From: Vicinamibacterales bacterium
Lineage (GTDB): Bacteria; Acidobacteriota; Vicinamibacteria; Vicinamibacterales; UBA2999
Direction: 5' to 3'
DNA length: 58,955 nucleotides
Assembly (NCBI GenBank): GCA_030680175.1
Contig: JAUXWO010000032.1
Location: 1-58,955, forward strand
The first letter of the stretch is position 1. Every line of letters starts with the position of its first letter. Of the stretch, positions 40,746 through 49,734 are shown piece after piece. Position numbers and translations under genes: made by a program. The notes under the pieces are model-generated. The model was not told the origin of the DNA. It did not search any database and worked only from the letters and a program-made list of their open reading frames with translations.

Positions 40746-43535
40746 ATGCGTCTCTCGCGAATCGTGCTGGCTCTGCTGACCGGATTGATCCTGGGCACCG
40801 CCGGCTGGGTGTCGCTGGGCGTCCTGGACCAGCTGCCCATGGACGGCCAGATGACGCGCGTCGCCCTGCTGCCGCCGTGGTGGGCCTGGGCAGGCCTCGT
40901 CCTGGCGGCGACGCTCGCCGCCGCCGGCCTCGATCGGCTGGTCGCGTCGCGCGCGCCGGCGGACCCGGAGGCGGGCGCCTGGTGGCTGCTGCCGCTGCTG
41001 GCGGTTGCCGTCCTCGTCATCCCGTTTCTCCCCTGGGTCGCCGATCGCTGGCCGCTGTGGCAGGTGCTGGCCGGGCCGGCGCGCTGGCTCGTGTGGGCCG
41101 CGGTCGGCGGGCAGCTGGCGTGGGTCGCCTGGCAGCACGGCTGGATCCGCGCGCCGCGCGCGATGGCCACGTCGCTCACGACCGCCACCGCGCTCGTGTG
41201 GCTCGCGGTCTTCCTGGCGTCCGGCTGGTCGGCGTGGCGGCTCACGAGCACGACGCAGTTCCCGACCGGTGACGAGCCGCACTACCTGATCATCGCCCAG
41301 AGCCTGTGGCGTGACGGCGACCTGAAGATCGAGAACAATCACGATCGCGGCGACTTCCGGGAGTACTTCGGCGGCGCGCTGCCGCCGCACTACCTCACAC
41401 GGGGCGTGGATGGCGAGATCTACTCGATCCATCCCATCGGCATGCCCCTGCTCGTGGCGCCGGTCTACGCGGCGGGCGGCTATCCCCTGGTCGTGTTCCT
41501 CTTCGTCGTCATCGCGAGCACGGCCGCCACGCTGATGTGGCGCGCCACGGCGGCGTGGGTGGGCGATCGTGGCGCGGCGGTCTTCGGCTGGGCGGCGGTG
41601 GCGTTCTCGGCGCCGTTCCTGCTGAACACCCTCACGATCTACCCCGAGATCCCCGCTGCGTTGTCGGTGATGCTCGCCTTCACCCTCGCCGCGCGCGGGA
41701 CCGCACCGCACGGGGCCCCGGGCTGGCGCTGGCTGGCCGGGGGACTCGCCGTGGCCACCCTCCCGTGGTTCAGCACGAAGTACGCGCCGATGTCGGCGGC
41801 GCTCGCCGTGGTCCTGGTCGCGCGCGCGTGGACCGCGTGGACGCCCTGGCCCCGGCTGTCACCCATGCCGCAGGCGTGGCGGGCCTCGGCGCTGGTGGCC
41901 GCGCCGTATGCGCTGTCGCTGGCCGGCTGGTTCGCGTTCTTCCAGGCGTACTGGGGTGCGCCGTGGCCGAGCGGCCCGTACGGCGAGCTGGTGCAGACCA
42001 CACCCCTGAACCTGTGGTTCGGCGCCCCGGGGCTGCTGTTCGATCAGGAGTACGGCCTCCTGCCGTATGCACCGGCCCTCGCGCTTGCGGCGCCGGGCCT
42101 CTGGCGCATGCTCGACCGCGGCGGCGACCACCGGCGGCTCGCGATCGAGATCCTGCTCGTCTTCGGCGCGCTCTTCGGGACGGTCGGCGCCTTCCGCATC
42201 TGGTGGGGCGGCTCCGCCGTGGTCGGGCGGCCGATTGTGTCCGGCCTGTTGCTGCTGGCGCTCCCGATCGCCGTGCAGTTCACCGCGGCGCCGAAGGGCT
42301 CCGCCCGGCGCGCGGCGCAGCACCTGCTCCTGTGCATCGGCGGGGCGATCACCGTGATGCTCGTCGCCGCGCAGAACGGCATGCTCGTCGGCAACCACCG
42401 CGACGGCACCTCGGCGCTCCTCGCGTGGCTCTCGCCGCGCTGGGAGCTCTGGAGCCGTGTGCCGACGTTCGTGCAGGGCCACACCGACGTCGCGGCCGCG
42501 TGGGTCGAGAGCCTCGTGTGGGTGGGGATTGCCCTCGTCGCCGCGCTGTGGCTCGGCCGCGTGCGGGCGCGCTCGGCGGGACACGCGGCCCTTGCCGCGC
42601 TGGTCACAGTCGCGGCGGGCCTGCTGACAGGGGTGTGGGCCATGGGCCTCCTGCCGGATCCCGTCGGACACCCCGCCGCCAACCTGCAGGCGCGCGCGGA
42701 GCTGGCCGCGCTCAATGGCTTCGATCGCACCCGGCGCCCGCTCGGCGTCGTGTACGACCCGTTCCGTGTCACGTCCACGGACATCCTGCCACCGGCCTTC
42801 ATCCTTGCCGTCGAGCCAGGCGCGCGAACCGATGCCCAGCCGCTCAGGCTCCTGTTCAACGGACGCTTCTCGCTGCCCGCCGGCCGCTATCAGATCGCGG
42901 TTCGCTGGAACGACACGCTCGAGGCGGCGGCGCCCGTCACACTCGACCTGCAGGTTGGACGCAGCGGCCCCGAGTGGCGGTCGTGGACGGTGAGGCCGAT
43001 CGCCGGCGCGGAGTGGACCGAGGCGATCACGTTGCCGGTGAACGCACTGCTCGTTGGCTTCCGCGGCACGCCGGAGCTCGAGGCCGTCGTCCGATCGATC
43101 GCGATCCGGCCGCTCGCCGTTGTGGACGAGTCAGCGCGGGTGCCCACGCCCGACGTGATGGGCGCCGCGACGTATGGCGACATCGAGGTGTTCTTCCACG
43201 ATGGCATCACGAACGGCGAGCCGCACGGGTTCTGGGCCTTCGGATCGCGCACGACCGAGGTCACCATCGCCCTGCCCGCACCCGGCCTCGGCCTGCACCT
43301 GCGCGTGCATAGCGGCGAGACGTCGAACCGCGTGACGCTGACTGTGGCCGGATGGAGCCGGACACTCGACCTCGTGGCGGGTGAGGCGCAGGAACTCGAG
43401 ATCCCTGCGTCCGAGCAGGCCGTGCTCCCGATGACGATCACCACCGAGGGAGGCTTCGTCCCCGCGGAGGTCAATCCCGCGAGCCAGGACCACCGTCACC
43501 TCGGCGCCTGGTTCGAGATCCGCACCAAGCCATAG
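40746..43535 (+). CDS. GT-C-like integral membrane protein with C-terminal beta domain, copy 1
   Basis: 929 residues. About 12-14 membrane segments occupy residues 1-620. The first extracytoplasmic loop has [20 protein letters not shown], with the Asp-Glu pair typical of ArnT/PMT-family GT-C glycosyltransferases, which use a lipid-linked sugar on the periplasmic face. The [21 protein letters not shown] block is shared with copy 2. Residues 650-929 form a soluble, beta-rich region (LLFNGRFSLPAGRYQIAVRW) that may bind sugar. Acceptor and donor are unknown. It is followed directly by a paralogue in the same orientation. Confidence 0.85.
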   Translation: MRLSRIVLALLTGLILGTAGWVSLGVLDQLPMDGQMTRVALLPPWWAWAGLVLAATLAAAGLDRLVASRAPADPEAGAWWLLPLLAVAVLVIPFLPWVADRWPLWQVLAGPARWLVWAAVGGQLAWVAWQHGWIRAPRAMATSLTTATALVWLAVFLASGWSAWRLTSTTQFPTGDEPHYLIIAQSLWRDGDLKIENNHDRGDFREYFGGALPPHYLTRGVDGEIYSIHPIGMPLLVAPVYAAGGYPLVVFLFVVIASTAATLMWRATAAWVGDRGAAVFGWAAVAFSAPFLLNTLTIYPEIPAALSVMLAFTLAARGTAPHGAPGWRWLAGGLAVATLPWFSTKYAPMSAALAVVLVARAWTAWTPWPRLSPMPQAWRASALVAAPYALSLAGWFAFFQAYWGAPWPSGPYGELVQTTPLNLWFGAPGLLFDQEYGLLPYAPALALAAPGLWRMLDRGGDHRRLAIEILLVFGALFGTVGAFRIWWGGSAVVGRPIVSGLLLLALPIAVQFTAAPKGSARRAAQHLLLCIGGAITVMLVAAQNGMLVGNHRDGTSALLAWLSPRWELWSRVPTFVQGHTDVAAAWVESLVWVGIALVAALWLGRVRARSAGHAALAALVTVAAGLLTGVWAMGLLPDPVGHPAANLQARAELAALNGFDRTRRPLGVVYDPFRVTSTDILPPAFILAVEPGARTDAQPLRLLFNGRFSLPAGRYQIAVRWNDTLEAAAPVTLDLQVGRSGPEWRSWTVRPIAGAEWTEAITLPVNALLVGFRGTPELEAVVRSIAIRPLAVVDESARVPTPDVMGAATYGDIEVFFHDGITNGEPHGFWAFGSRTTEVTIALPAPGLGLHLRVHSGETSNRVTLTVAGWSRTLDLVAGEAQELEIPASEQAVLPMTITTEGGFVPAEVNPASQDHRHLGAWFEIRTKP

Positions 43536-43537
43536 AA

Positions 43538-43577
43538 GCACCCCGGCACTTCGGCACCCCGGCACCCCGGCGCCCTA
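43538..43577. repeat. Octamer array, 5 units (GCACCCCG)
   Basis: GCACCCCG, GCACTTCG, GCACCCCG, GCACCCCG, GCGCCCTA in 8-bp phase between the two paralogues. Its reverse complement recurs at 46386-46417 on the other side of copy 2. Confidence 0.85.
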
Positions 43578-43581
43578 TAAT
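43576..43581 (+). promoter_or_regulatory. -10 box before the second GT-C-like gene
   Basis: Perfect TATAAT in CCCTATAATC, 9 nt before ATG 43591. It is partly formed by the last octamer of the upstream array. Confidence 0.6.
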
Positions 43582-43590
43582 CACTTGTTC

Positions 43591-46383
43591 ATGCCCTTCG
43601 GACCCCGCCTGCCGACGATCCTGATCTGCCTGCTCACCGGCACGGCCCTCTGGCTGTCGCGGGGCGTGCTGGATCAGGTCGTGATCGACGAGGGCGCGGC
43701 GCGTCTGGCGCTGCTGCCGCCGGGGCTCGTCTGGCTCGCCTATGTCGTGCTGGCGTGCATGGGCGTCTTCGCGCTGCATCGGGTCGCCACGCACCCGAAG
43801 CGCGGCACGCACGTCCCGCGCGCCTCGCTCGGCCCCGTGCTGCTGCCGCTCTGGGCGCTGCTCGTGCTGGTCGTGCCCTTCCTCCCCTGGCTCGCCGACG
43901 TCTGGCCGGCGCTGCAGGTGCTGGCGGGACCGCTCCGCTGGATCGTCTGGGTCGTCGTGGCCGGACAGCTCCTCTGGGTGCTGTGGCAGGACCGGCTCCT
44001 GGGCGCCTCGCGGCTCGCCGGCTGTTCCCTCACGCAGCTCACCGCAGCCGTCTGGCTCACGACAGCGATCGCGGGAGGCCTCGTCGCGGGCCGGCTCACG
44101 ACGGGCGTGCTCTTCCCCGGCGGTGACGAGCCGCACTACCTGGTGATCGCCCAGAGCCTCTGGCGCGACGGTGATCTCAAGATCGAGAACAACCACGCGC
44201 GCGGCGACTACCTCGAGTACTACGATCGCGATCTCGCGCCGCACTACCAGACGCGCGGCGTCGACGGCGAGATCTACTCGATCCACCCGATCGGCATGCC
44301 GCTCGTCATCGCACCGGTCTACGCCGCCGGCGGCTACCCGCTCGTCGTGATCTTCTTCGTGCTGGTCGCGGCGACGACCATGGCCTGGCTGTGGCGCGTG
44401 CACACCCTGTGGACCGGCGCGGCCGGCGCCGCCACGTTCGGCTGGGCGGCCGTCGCCGGCTCGGCGCCGTTCCTGATCAACGCGTTCGGCGTCTACCCCG
44501 AGGTGCTCGCCGGACTCGCCGTCGCCACCGCGTTCTCGCTCTCCGCGCTGGCGCGCTCGACCACTCCACGTCCCGTGTGGACGTGGCTCGTCGTGGGGGC
44601 GGCCATTGCCGTGCTCCCGTGGCTCAGCACGAAGTACGCGCCGCTGTCCGCCGCGCTGGCCGCCGTGGCGCTCGGCCGGCACTGGCTGAGCGTCGATCCG
44701 CGGCTCGCGTTCCGGCCGGTCCCAGGCGCGCGGACGGCGTCCACCCTCGTGCTCGTCCCCTATCTGCTGTCGCTCGCGGCGTGGTTCAGCTTCTTCCAGA
44801 TGTTCTGGGGCTCGCCGCGTCCGGAAGCGTCGTACGCGGAGGCGGGCCAGCTCGCCCTGTCCAACCTGCCGGTGGGCGTCGCCGGCCTGCTCTTCGACCA
44901 GGAGTTCGGGGTGCTGCCGGTCGCGCCGGTCTTCATCCTCGCCTTCGCCGGACTGTGGACGATGGCCAGGCGCGGGGGGGAGGCGCGGCGGGTCGCGCTC
45001 GAGTGGCTGCTGGTGGTGGGCGCGCTCGTCGGCACCATCGGCGCCTTCCACCACTGGTGGGGCGGGTCGTCGGTGGTCGGGCGCAACCTGATGTCGGTGC
45101 TCGCCCTGCTGGCGCTGCCGGTCGCCGTGCAGTTCGGCGCCACGCCAGCCGGGTCCGCGCGGCGCGCCGCGCAGCACCTGCTGCTCTGGATCGGCGCAGC
45201 GATCACGGTCACGCTCGTCATGGGGCAGGACGGCCTGCTGCTGGCCTCGGCGCGCGACGGCAGCGCGGCGCTGCTCGAATGGCTGTCGCCGCGCTGGGCC
45301 CTGTGGTCGCTCGTGCCGACCTTCATCCATCACGACGCAGTGACGGCGTGGCTGCACAGCCTCGCGTGGATCGCGCTCACGATGGCTGCCGGCTGGGGCC
45401 TCGCGCGCGTCCGGACGCGCACGGCGGGCGCGGCCTCGCTCGCCGCGCTGACGATCCTCATTGCCGGCCTCGCGGCCGGCTCGCTGGTGCTGCCGTGGCT
45501 GCCCAGCGATCCGCCGCTGCCCTCCGCGGATCTGCGCGCGCGGTCCCGGCTCCCGGCGCTCGACTCGTTCGACACGGCGATGCGCCCGCTCGCGATCGCG
45601 TACACGCCCTTCCGTCCGGGCAGCGCCGTCGCCACGACCCCGCTGCTGTCGCTCGTGGTCCTGCCCGACCTGCGCACCGATCCGCAGCCGCTGCGTGTGC
45701 TGCACAACGGGCGGCTCTCGCTCCCGGCCGGGCGGTACGCGCTGGAGGTGGCGTGGGCAGACCGCGATCCGCTCCCGGTGCGGCGGCCGACGGGCCTGTG
45801 GATCCAGGTCGGCCGCACGGGTCCGCCGTGGCAGGTGCATGAAGTCACGCCGGCGCCGGGCGGCGTGTGGCGTCACACCGTGGACCTCCCACTCGACGCC
45901 CCCTTCTTCGGCCTGCGCGGCTCGCTCGAACTCGAACGCTCGATCGCGGCCATCACCGTCCGGCCCCTCGCGATCGTGGACGCCGGCCTCCGCGTCCGGA
46001 CGCCAGACGTGCTGGGCGGGACGTGGTACGGCGATTTCGCGGCCTACTTCCACGACGAGCAGATCTACGCAGAGCCCACGGGATTCTGGACGCGGGGCGG
46101 ACGCGCGGCCACGCTCACCCTCGCCGGCCCCGAGGGCGCGCCACTCGCCCTGCACATGCACGGCGGTGGCCGGGCGAACCGCGTGACCGTGACGGCCCGC
46201 GACTGGACGCACACGGTGGATCTCACACCGGCGGTTACCGCGGAGGTCGCCCTCCCCGCCGGCATCGGCGGGCTGCTCACACTGACGATCGCGACCGAGC
46301 AGGGCTTCATGCCGGCCGAGGTCAGCCCGGGCAGCGAGGACAAGCGCACGCTCGGCGTGTGGGTGGAAGTAGTGAGACAGTAA
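43591..46383 (+). CDS. GT-C-like integral membrane protein with C-terminal beta domain, copy 2
   Basis: 930 residues from ATG 43591; a TTG two codons earlier is possible. It is a clear paralogue of the preceding gene along the whole length: [57 protein letters not shown] and the C-terminal [19 protein letters not shown] region all align. The catalytic-type Asp-Glu is kept, so both copies may be active. Divergence is greatest in the outer loops, consistent with different acceptors. The gene is bracketed by inverted octamer arrays. Confidence 0.85.
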   Translation: MPFGPRLPTILICLLTGTALWLSRGVLDQVVIDEGAARLALLPPGLVWLAYVVLACMGVFALHRVATHPKRGTHVPRASLGPVLLPLWALLVLVVPFLPWLADVWPALQVLAGPLRWIVWVVVAGQLLWVLWQDRLLGASRLAGCSLTQLTAAVWLTTAIAGGLVAGRLTTGVLFPGGDEPHYLVIAQSLWRDGDLKIENNHARGDYLEYYDRDLAPHYQTRGVDGEIYSIHPIGMPLVIAPVYAAGGYPLVVIFFVLVAATTMAWLWRVHTLWTGAAGAATFGWAAVAGSAPFLINAFGVYPEVLAGLAVATAFSLSALARSTTPRPVWTWLVVGAAIAVLPWLSTKYAPLSAALAAVALGRHWLSVDPRLAFRPVPGARTASTLVLVPYLLSLAAWFSFFQMFWGSPRPEASYAEAGQLALSNLPVGVAGLLFDQEFGVLPVAPVFILAFAGLWTMARRGGEARRVALEWLLVVGALVGTIGAFHHWWGGSSVVGRNLMSVLALLALPVAVQFGATPAGSARRAAQHLLLWIGAAITVTLVMGQDGLLLASARDGSAALLEWLSPRWALWSLVPTFIHHDAVTAWLHSLAWIALTMAAGWGLARVRTRTAGAASLAALTILIAGLAAGSLVLPWLPSDPPLPSADLRARSRLPALDSFDTAMRPLAIAYTPFRPGSAVATTPLLSLVVLPDLRTDPQPLRVLHNGRLSLPAGRYALEVAWADRDPLPVRRPTGLWIQVGRTGPPWQVHEVTPAPGGVWRHTVDLPLDAPFFGLRGSLELERSIAAITVRPLAIVDAGLRVRTPDVLGGTWYGDFAAYFHDEQIYAEPTGFWTRGGRAATLTLAGPEGAPLALHMHGGGRANRVTVTARDWTHTVDLTPAVTAEVALPAGIGGLLTLTIATEQGFMPAEVSPGSEDKRTLGVWVEVVRQ

Positions 46384-46385
46384 TA

Positions 46386-46417
46386 GGGTGCCGGAGTGCC
46401 GGGGTGCCGGGGTGCAG
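46386..46417. repeat. Octamer array, 4 units (GGGTGCCG), inverted relative to 43538
   Basis: GGGTGCCG, GAGTGCCG, GGGTGCCG, GGGTGCAG directly after the copy 2 stop codon and before pdxH. Confidence 0.85.
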
Positions 46418-46427
46418 TGAGGGTGTG

Positions 46428-47063
46428 ATGTCGATAGCCGATCTTCGTCGCGAGTACAGCAGCCGTGCCCTTGATGAGGGGGACGTGGATCGCGATCCGG
46501 TGCGGCAGTTCCGCCGGTGGTTTGACGAGGCGCTGGCCGCGGAGCTTGTCGACGCCAACGCGATGACGCTGGCGACCGCGTCAGCCACCGGCCGCCCCTC
46601 GGCGCGCATCGTGCTGCTCAAGGAAGTTGACGAGGCGGGGTTCGTCTTCTTCACCAACTACGAGAGCGCGAAGGCCGCCGATCTCGCCGCGAACCCGCAC
46701 GCGTGCCTGTTGTTCTTCTGGGTGGAACTCGAGCGGCAGGTGCGCATCACGGGGACGGTCGAGCGCGTCAGCCGCGAGGCGTCCGAGGAGTACTTCCGCT
46801 CCCGCCCGCTCGAGAGCCGGATCGGCGCCTGGGCCTCGCCGCAGAGCACCGTGCTCGAAGGAAGGGAGATCCTCGAAGCACGCGTCCGCGCCCTGACGAC
46901 GCAGTACGCCGACGGCGACGTGCCGCTGCCGGCCTTCTGGGGCGGCTACCGCGTCCGTCCCGAGGAACTCGAATTCTGGCAGGGCCGCCCCAGCCGGCTG
47001 CACGACCGGCTGCGCTACCGCCGCGTCGACAGCGACTGGCGCCTCGAGCGGCTGTCGCCGTAG
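46428..47063 (+). CDS. pdxH: Pyridoxamine/pyridoxine 5'-phosphate oxidase
   Basis: 211 residues, normal for PdxH. It oxidises pyridoxine- or pyridoxamine-5'-phosphate to pyridoxal-5'-phosphate using FMN. FMN-binding blocks: [40 protein letters not shown] (read in parts), and the C-terminal [25 protein letters not shown], which is the PdxH signature. The C-terminal RLSP is also standard. ATG 46428 follows an octamer array; the ribosome site is weak (GAGGGTGTG). Confidence 0.94.
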   Translation: MSIADLRREYSSRALDEGDVDRDPVRQFRRWFDEALAAELVDANAMTLATASATGRPSARIVLLKEVDEAGFVFFTNYESAKAADLAANPHACLLFFWVELERQVRITGTVERVSREASEEYFRSRPLESRIGAWASPQSTVLEGREILEARVRALTTQYADGDVPLPAFWGGYRVRPEELEFWQGRPSRLHDRLRYRRVDSDWRLERLSP

Positions 47064-47066
47064 GTC

Positions 47067-47217
47067 GCTATTCGCTGTTCGCTATTCGCTATTCGCTGTT
47101 CGCGGGTCGCGGGTCGCCATTCGCCATTTCGCTGCTCGTGGTTCGCGGTGGACGTCGGACGACGGACGACGGCGGTGAACCGGCGAACAGCGAATTGCGA
47201 ACAGCGAACGGCGAGCG
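47067..47217. repeat. Facing heptamer arrays in the pdxH/PhzF convergent gap
   Basis: GCTATTC-type units at 47067-47129 (nine in phase, then a one-base slip) and GCGAACA-type units at 47183-47217 (five). The second is close to the reverse complement of the first, so the gap can form a long hairpin. The GCGAACA units resemble those at 5761-5816, and the GCTATTC units those at 30799-30847. Confidence 0.85.
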
Positions 47218-47224
47218 TTGACAG

Positions 47225-48139
47225 CTAGAATCGGATCTCCCCGCCGCCGACCATCACCGCCTGTCCGCCGACCTGCACCCGCGTGATCGTCTCCGCATCG
47301 TCCGCGTGGATCGCGATGTGGATGCGGCTCGGACGGCCCATCGCCACGCCCTGCAGGCTGAGCATCCGCGTCCAGCGCTCCCGGGGCACGGCGCCGTGCC
47401 TGACGAGGTACGCGCCGAGCGGCCCGCTCGCGCTCCCCGTCGCCGGGTCCTCGGCCACGCCGAGATCCGAGGCGAACATGCGGCTGTACGCCGTCACACC
47501 GGGATCCACCGGCTCCGTACTGAACAGGAAGAGCGGCGCGTGCCCGCCCTCGAAGGCGCTGCGCAGGTGGCGCATCGCGGACAGGTCCGGGGACGCGCGG
47601 TCCACGGCGGCGCGCGTCTTCAGCGGCACACACAGGTACGGCACCCCGCACGACACCTCCTCGATCGGCAGGCCCGTCGCCGTCACGTCGGCGACGTCGA
47701 GCCCGACGGCGCGTGCAATGGCCTCGACGCTCGACGCCGGGGTCCGGAACTCCGGCGGCCGCTGATCCATCCAGGCAAAGTGCAACACACCGTCGCGCCA
47801 CTCGAGCTCGACAGCGGTGGGCCCGATGTTCAGCCCGAACACGAACCGCGACTGCCCCGGGAGGATCGCGCCGCGCGCGGCCAGCGCGAACGTGCTGCCG
47901 ATGGTCGGATGCCCCGCCATCGGCATCTCGAGCCCCGGCGTGAAGATGCGCATCCGGATGTCGGTGTCGGCCCGCTCGGCCGGGAGCAGGAACGTGCTCT
48001 CGGAGAAGTTCATCTCGCGCGCGAGCGCCTGCATCTCCGCCGCCGTCAACCCCGACGCGTCAGGAAACACCGCGAGCTGGTTGCCCTCGAAGGGGGTGTC
48101 GGTGAAGACGTCGAGTTGGAGGAAGGAAACGACGGGCAT
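47225..48139 (-). CDS. PhzF-family isomerase-like protein
   Basis: 304 residues. Opens FLQLDVFTDTPFEGNQLAVF, then MNFSESTFLLP, where the Glu is the catalytic acid/base of PhzF (E45 type). MPMAGHPTIGSTFAL and the C-terminal EDPATGSASGPLGAYL are the other signature blocks. The fold is that of diaminopimelate epimerase. Except in phenazine clusters, family members have unknown substrates, and no phenazine genes are nearby. An array of heptamers lies just upstream of the start. Confidence 0.92.
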   Translation of the reverse strand: MPVVSFLQLDVFTDTPFEGNQLAVFPDASGLTAAEMQALAREMNFSESTFLLPAERADTDIRMRIFTPGLEMPMAGHPTIGSTFALAARGAILPGQSRFVFGLNIGPTAVELEWRDGVLHFAWMDQRPPEFRTPASSVEAIARAVGLDVADVTATGLPIEEVSCGVPYLCVPLKTRAAVDRASPDLSAMRHLRSAFEGGHAPLFLFSTEPVDPGVTAYSRMFASDLGVAEDPATGSASGPLGAYLVRHGAVPRERWTRMLSLQGVAMGRPSRIHIAIHADDAETITRVQVGGQAVMVGGGEIRF

Positions 48140-48154
48140 GGCAGCTCTCGGGGC

Positions 48155-48196
48155 GGTGGACGCTGAACGGTGAACGGTGAACGGTGGACGGTCGAG
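48155..48196. repeat. Heptamer array, 6 units (GGTGAAC)
   Basis: GGTGGAC, GCTGAAC, GGTGAAC, GGTGAAC, GGTGGAC, GGTCGAG upstream of the PhzF-like gene. Confidence 0.8.
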
Positions 48197-48280
48197 CGAA
48201 GCCCCGCCGAAGCGCCTCGAAGGGGCGCGAAGGAGGGCGACCAGGAGGCCTGCCGGGCGCGGCCACGCCGCGAAGCGGCG

Positions 48281-48357
48281 TGGTGCGTCCGGCAGGACTC
48301 GAACCTGCGGCCCTCAGCTTCGAAGGCTGATGCTCTATCCAACTGAGCTACGGACGC
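48281..48357 (-). tRNA. tRNA-Arg (anticodon TCG), CCA encoded
   Basis: Full cloverleaf on the minus strand: acceptor GCGTCCG/CGGACGC, D arm GCTC..GAGC, anticodon stem TCAGC/GCTGA with loop CTTCGAA (anticodon TCG at 48321-48323, reading CGA), T arm GCAGG-TTCGAGT-CCTGC, discriminator A and encoded CCA (48281-48283). Confidence 0.96.
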
Positions 48358-48421
48358 CCGCCCTGATTATGGCATGCCGGGTTTGCGATCCGTCCCTGTC
48401 CGGCGGACAATCGAGAGTATC

Positions 48422-49390
48422 GTGCCGCGCCTCCGCGCGCTCGTCCTCGCGGGCCTCCTGTGGCCGGTGGGGCTCGGCGCCCAGCCCGCCCCCGTGCTCG
48501 AAATCGATGCCCCGCCGTCGATGGCCGCCGCGCGCGCGCGTGTCGAGAGCTTCGACGCCGCGCGCCTGGCCAGCATCGTGCGCCTCGTCGGCCTCGACCA
48601 CCCCGGGCCGCCCATCATCGTCGTGCTCGCAGGGGAAGACTCGCCGACGGCGCGCCGCGTCTCTGCGTGGACGGCGGGGCTCGCGTACGGCGGGGCGGGC
48701 GTCATCGTGCTCTTCCCCGCGCGATCGCCGGCCTATCCGCATGACACGCTCGAGGACGTGCTGCGCCACGAGGTGGCGCACGTCCTGATCGACCGGGCCG
48801 CGCGGGGGCAGCCCGTCCCGCGCTGGTTCCACGAGGGCCTGGCCATGCTCGTCGAGCGTCCGTGGCGGCTCGAGGACCGCACGCGCTTCGTCCTCGCCTT
48901 CGCCCTGGGCGCGCCCGTGCCCACCGAGGAGATCGACCGGCTGTTCACCGGCGACCGGCGCGCCCAGGGGCGCGCCTATCCGATGGCCGGGGCGTTCGTC
49001 CGCGACCTGCTCGCCGAACACGGCGGCACCCTGCCGGCACGCCTGCTCGCGCGGACATCACGCGGGGTGCCGTTCACACGCGCGTTCCTGGAGGTGACCG
49101 GGGTGCCGCTCGTCGAGGCCGAGCGGCGCTTCTGGGAGGGGCAGCGTCTCTGGACGCGGTGGCTGCCGCTCATCACGTCCGCCTCGACCGTCTGGATGGT
49201 GGTCACCGTGCTTGGCATCTGGGCCATCCAGATCAAGCGCCGGCGGAACGCCGAACGGCGCCGCCGATGGGACGAGGAGGAAGCGGCCTGGCACGCGCCG
49301 CTCGTCCGGCCGCCGCTCGCGCTGGCCCCACTGCGGGACTTCGAGGAGCCGCCGCCGCCGGCCGGCGACGGTCAGGAGACCGTGCACTGA
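48422..49390 (+). CDS. Membrane-anchored MA-type metallopeptidase
   Basis: 322 residues from GTG 48422, which begins a signal peptide (LRALVLAGLLWPVGLGAQ); an in-frame ATG at 48374 adds 16 residues. The zinc site is HEVAH in VLRHEVAHVLIDRA, followed by PRWFHEGLAMLVE, in which the Glu is the usual third ligand of gluzincins of the peptidase MA-like group. A C-terminal membrane segment (ITSASTVWMVVTVLGIWAI) and a charged cytoplasmic tail follow. The protein is therefore probably a periplasmic peptidase held at the inner membrane. Confidence 0.83.
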   Translation: MPRLRALVLAGLLWPVGLGAQPAPVLEIDAPPSMAAARARVESFDAARLASIVRLVGLDHPGPPIIVVLAGEDSPTARRVSAWTAGLAYGGAGVIVLFPARSPAYPHDTLEDVLRHEVAHVLIDRAARGQPVPRWFHEGLAMLVERPWRLEDRTRFVLAFALGAPVPTEEIDRLFTGDRRAQGRAYPMAGAFVRDLLAEHGGTLPARLLARTSRGVPFTRAFLEVTGVPLVEAERRFWEGQRLWTRWLPLITSASTVWMVVTVLGIWAIQIKRRRNAERRRRWDEEEAAWHAPLVRPPLALAPLRDFEEPPPPAGDGQETVH

Positions 49391-49398
49391 TCGAGGAG

Positions 49399-49422
49399 AG
49401 GGCCGGCGCAAGGGCCGGCCCT
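49399..49422. terminator. Bidirectional hairpin between convergent genes
   Basis: Perfect 9-bp stem AGGGCCGGC/GCCGGCCCT with a 6-nt loop, between the peptidase stop (49390) and the dodecin stop (49429). Confidence 0.6.
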
Positions 49423-49428
49423 GCGCCG

Positions 49429-49632
49429 CTAATCCTTGAGGATGAACGTGACGTTGAGGTTGACGCGGTACTCGGTGATCTTCCCCTTCTTGACGATGAC
49501 CTTCTGGCTCTTGACCCACGCACCGGTGACGTCCTGAAGCGTCTTCGACGCGCGCTTCACCCCCGTCGCGACGGCATCTTCGAAGCTCTTCTCCGATGAG
49601 GCGATGATCTCGGTGACTCGTGCAATGGCCAT
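49429..49632 (-). CDS. Dodecin family flavin/CoA-binding protein
   Basis: 67 residues, the full length of a dodecin. The pattern ARVTEIIASSEKSFEDAV, then VTGAWVKSQKVIVKKGKITEYRVNLNVTF, fits the beta-alpha-beta-beta fold that forms a hollow dodecamer storing flavin and sometimes CoA. The Trp (W in GAWVKSQ) is the residue that stacks on the flavin. GGAAGG lies seven bases before the ATG. Confidence 0.94.
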   Translation of the reverse strand: MAIARVTEIIASSEKSFEDAVATGVKRASKTLQDVTGAWVKSQKVIVKKGKITEYRVNLNVTFILKD

Positions 49633-49734
49633 GATGGGTTCCTTCCCGGTATTCGGGGATGCAGCTCTGCCGTCACGAGCGTCGTGACAGGCGCACTCCG
49701 CTCAGCATACCCCCGGGATTCTTCGGCCGGCTGT

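Noticed and set aside
47225-48139. Phenazine biosynthesis locus suggested by the PhzF-like gene
   Set aside because: No other phz gene is nearby; PhzF-like proteins are widespread outside phenazine producers.
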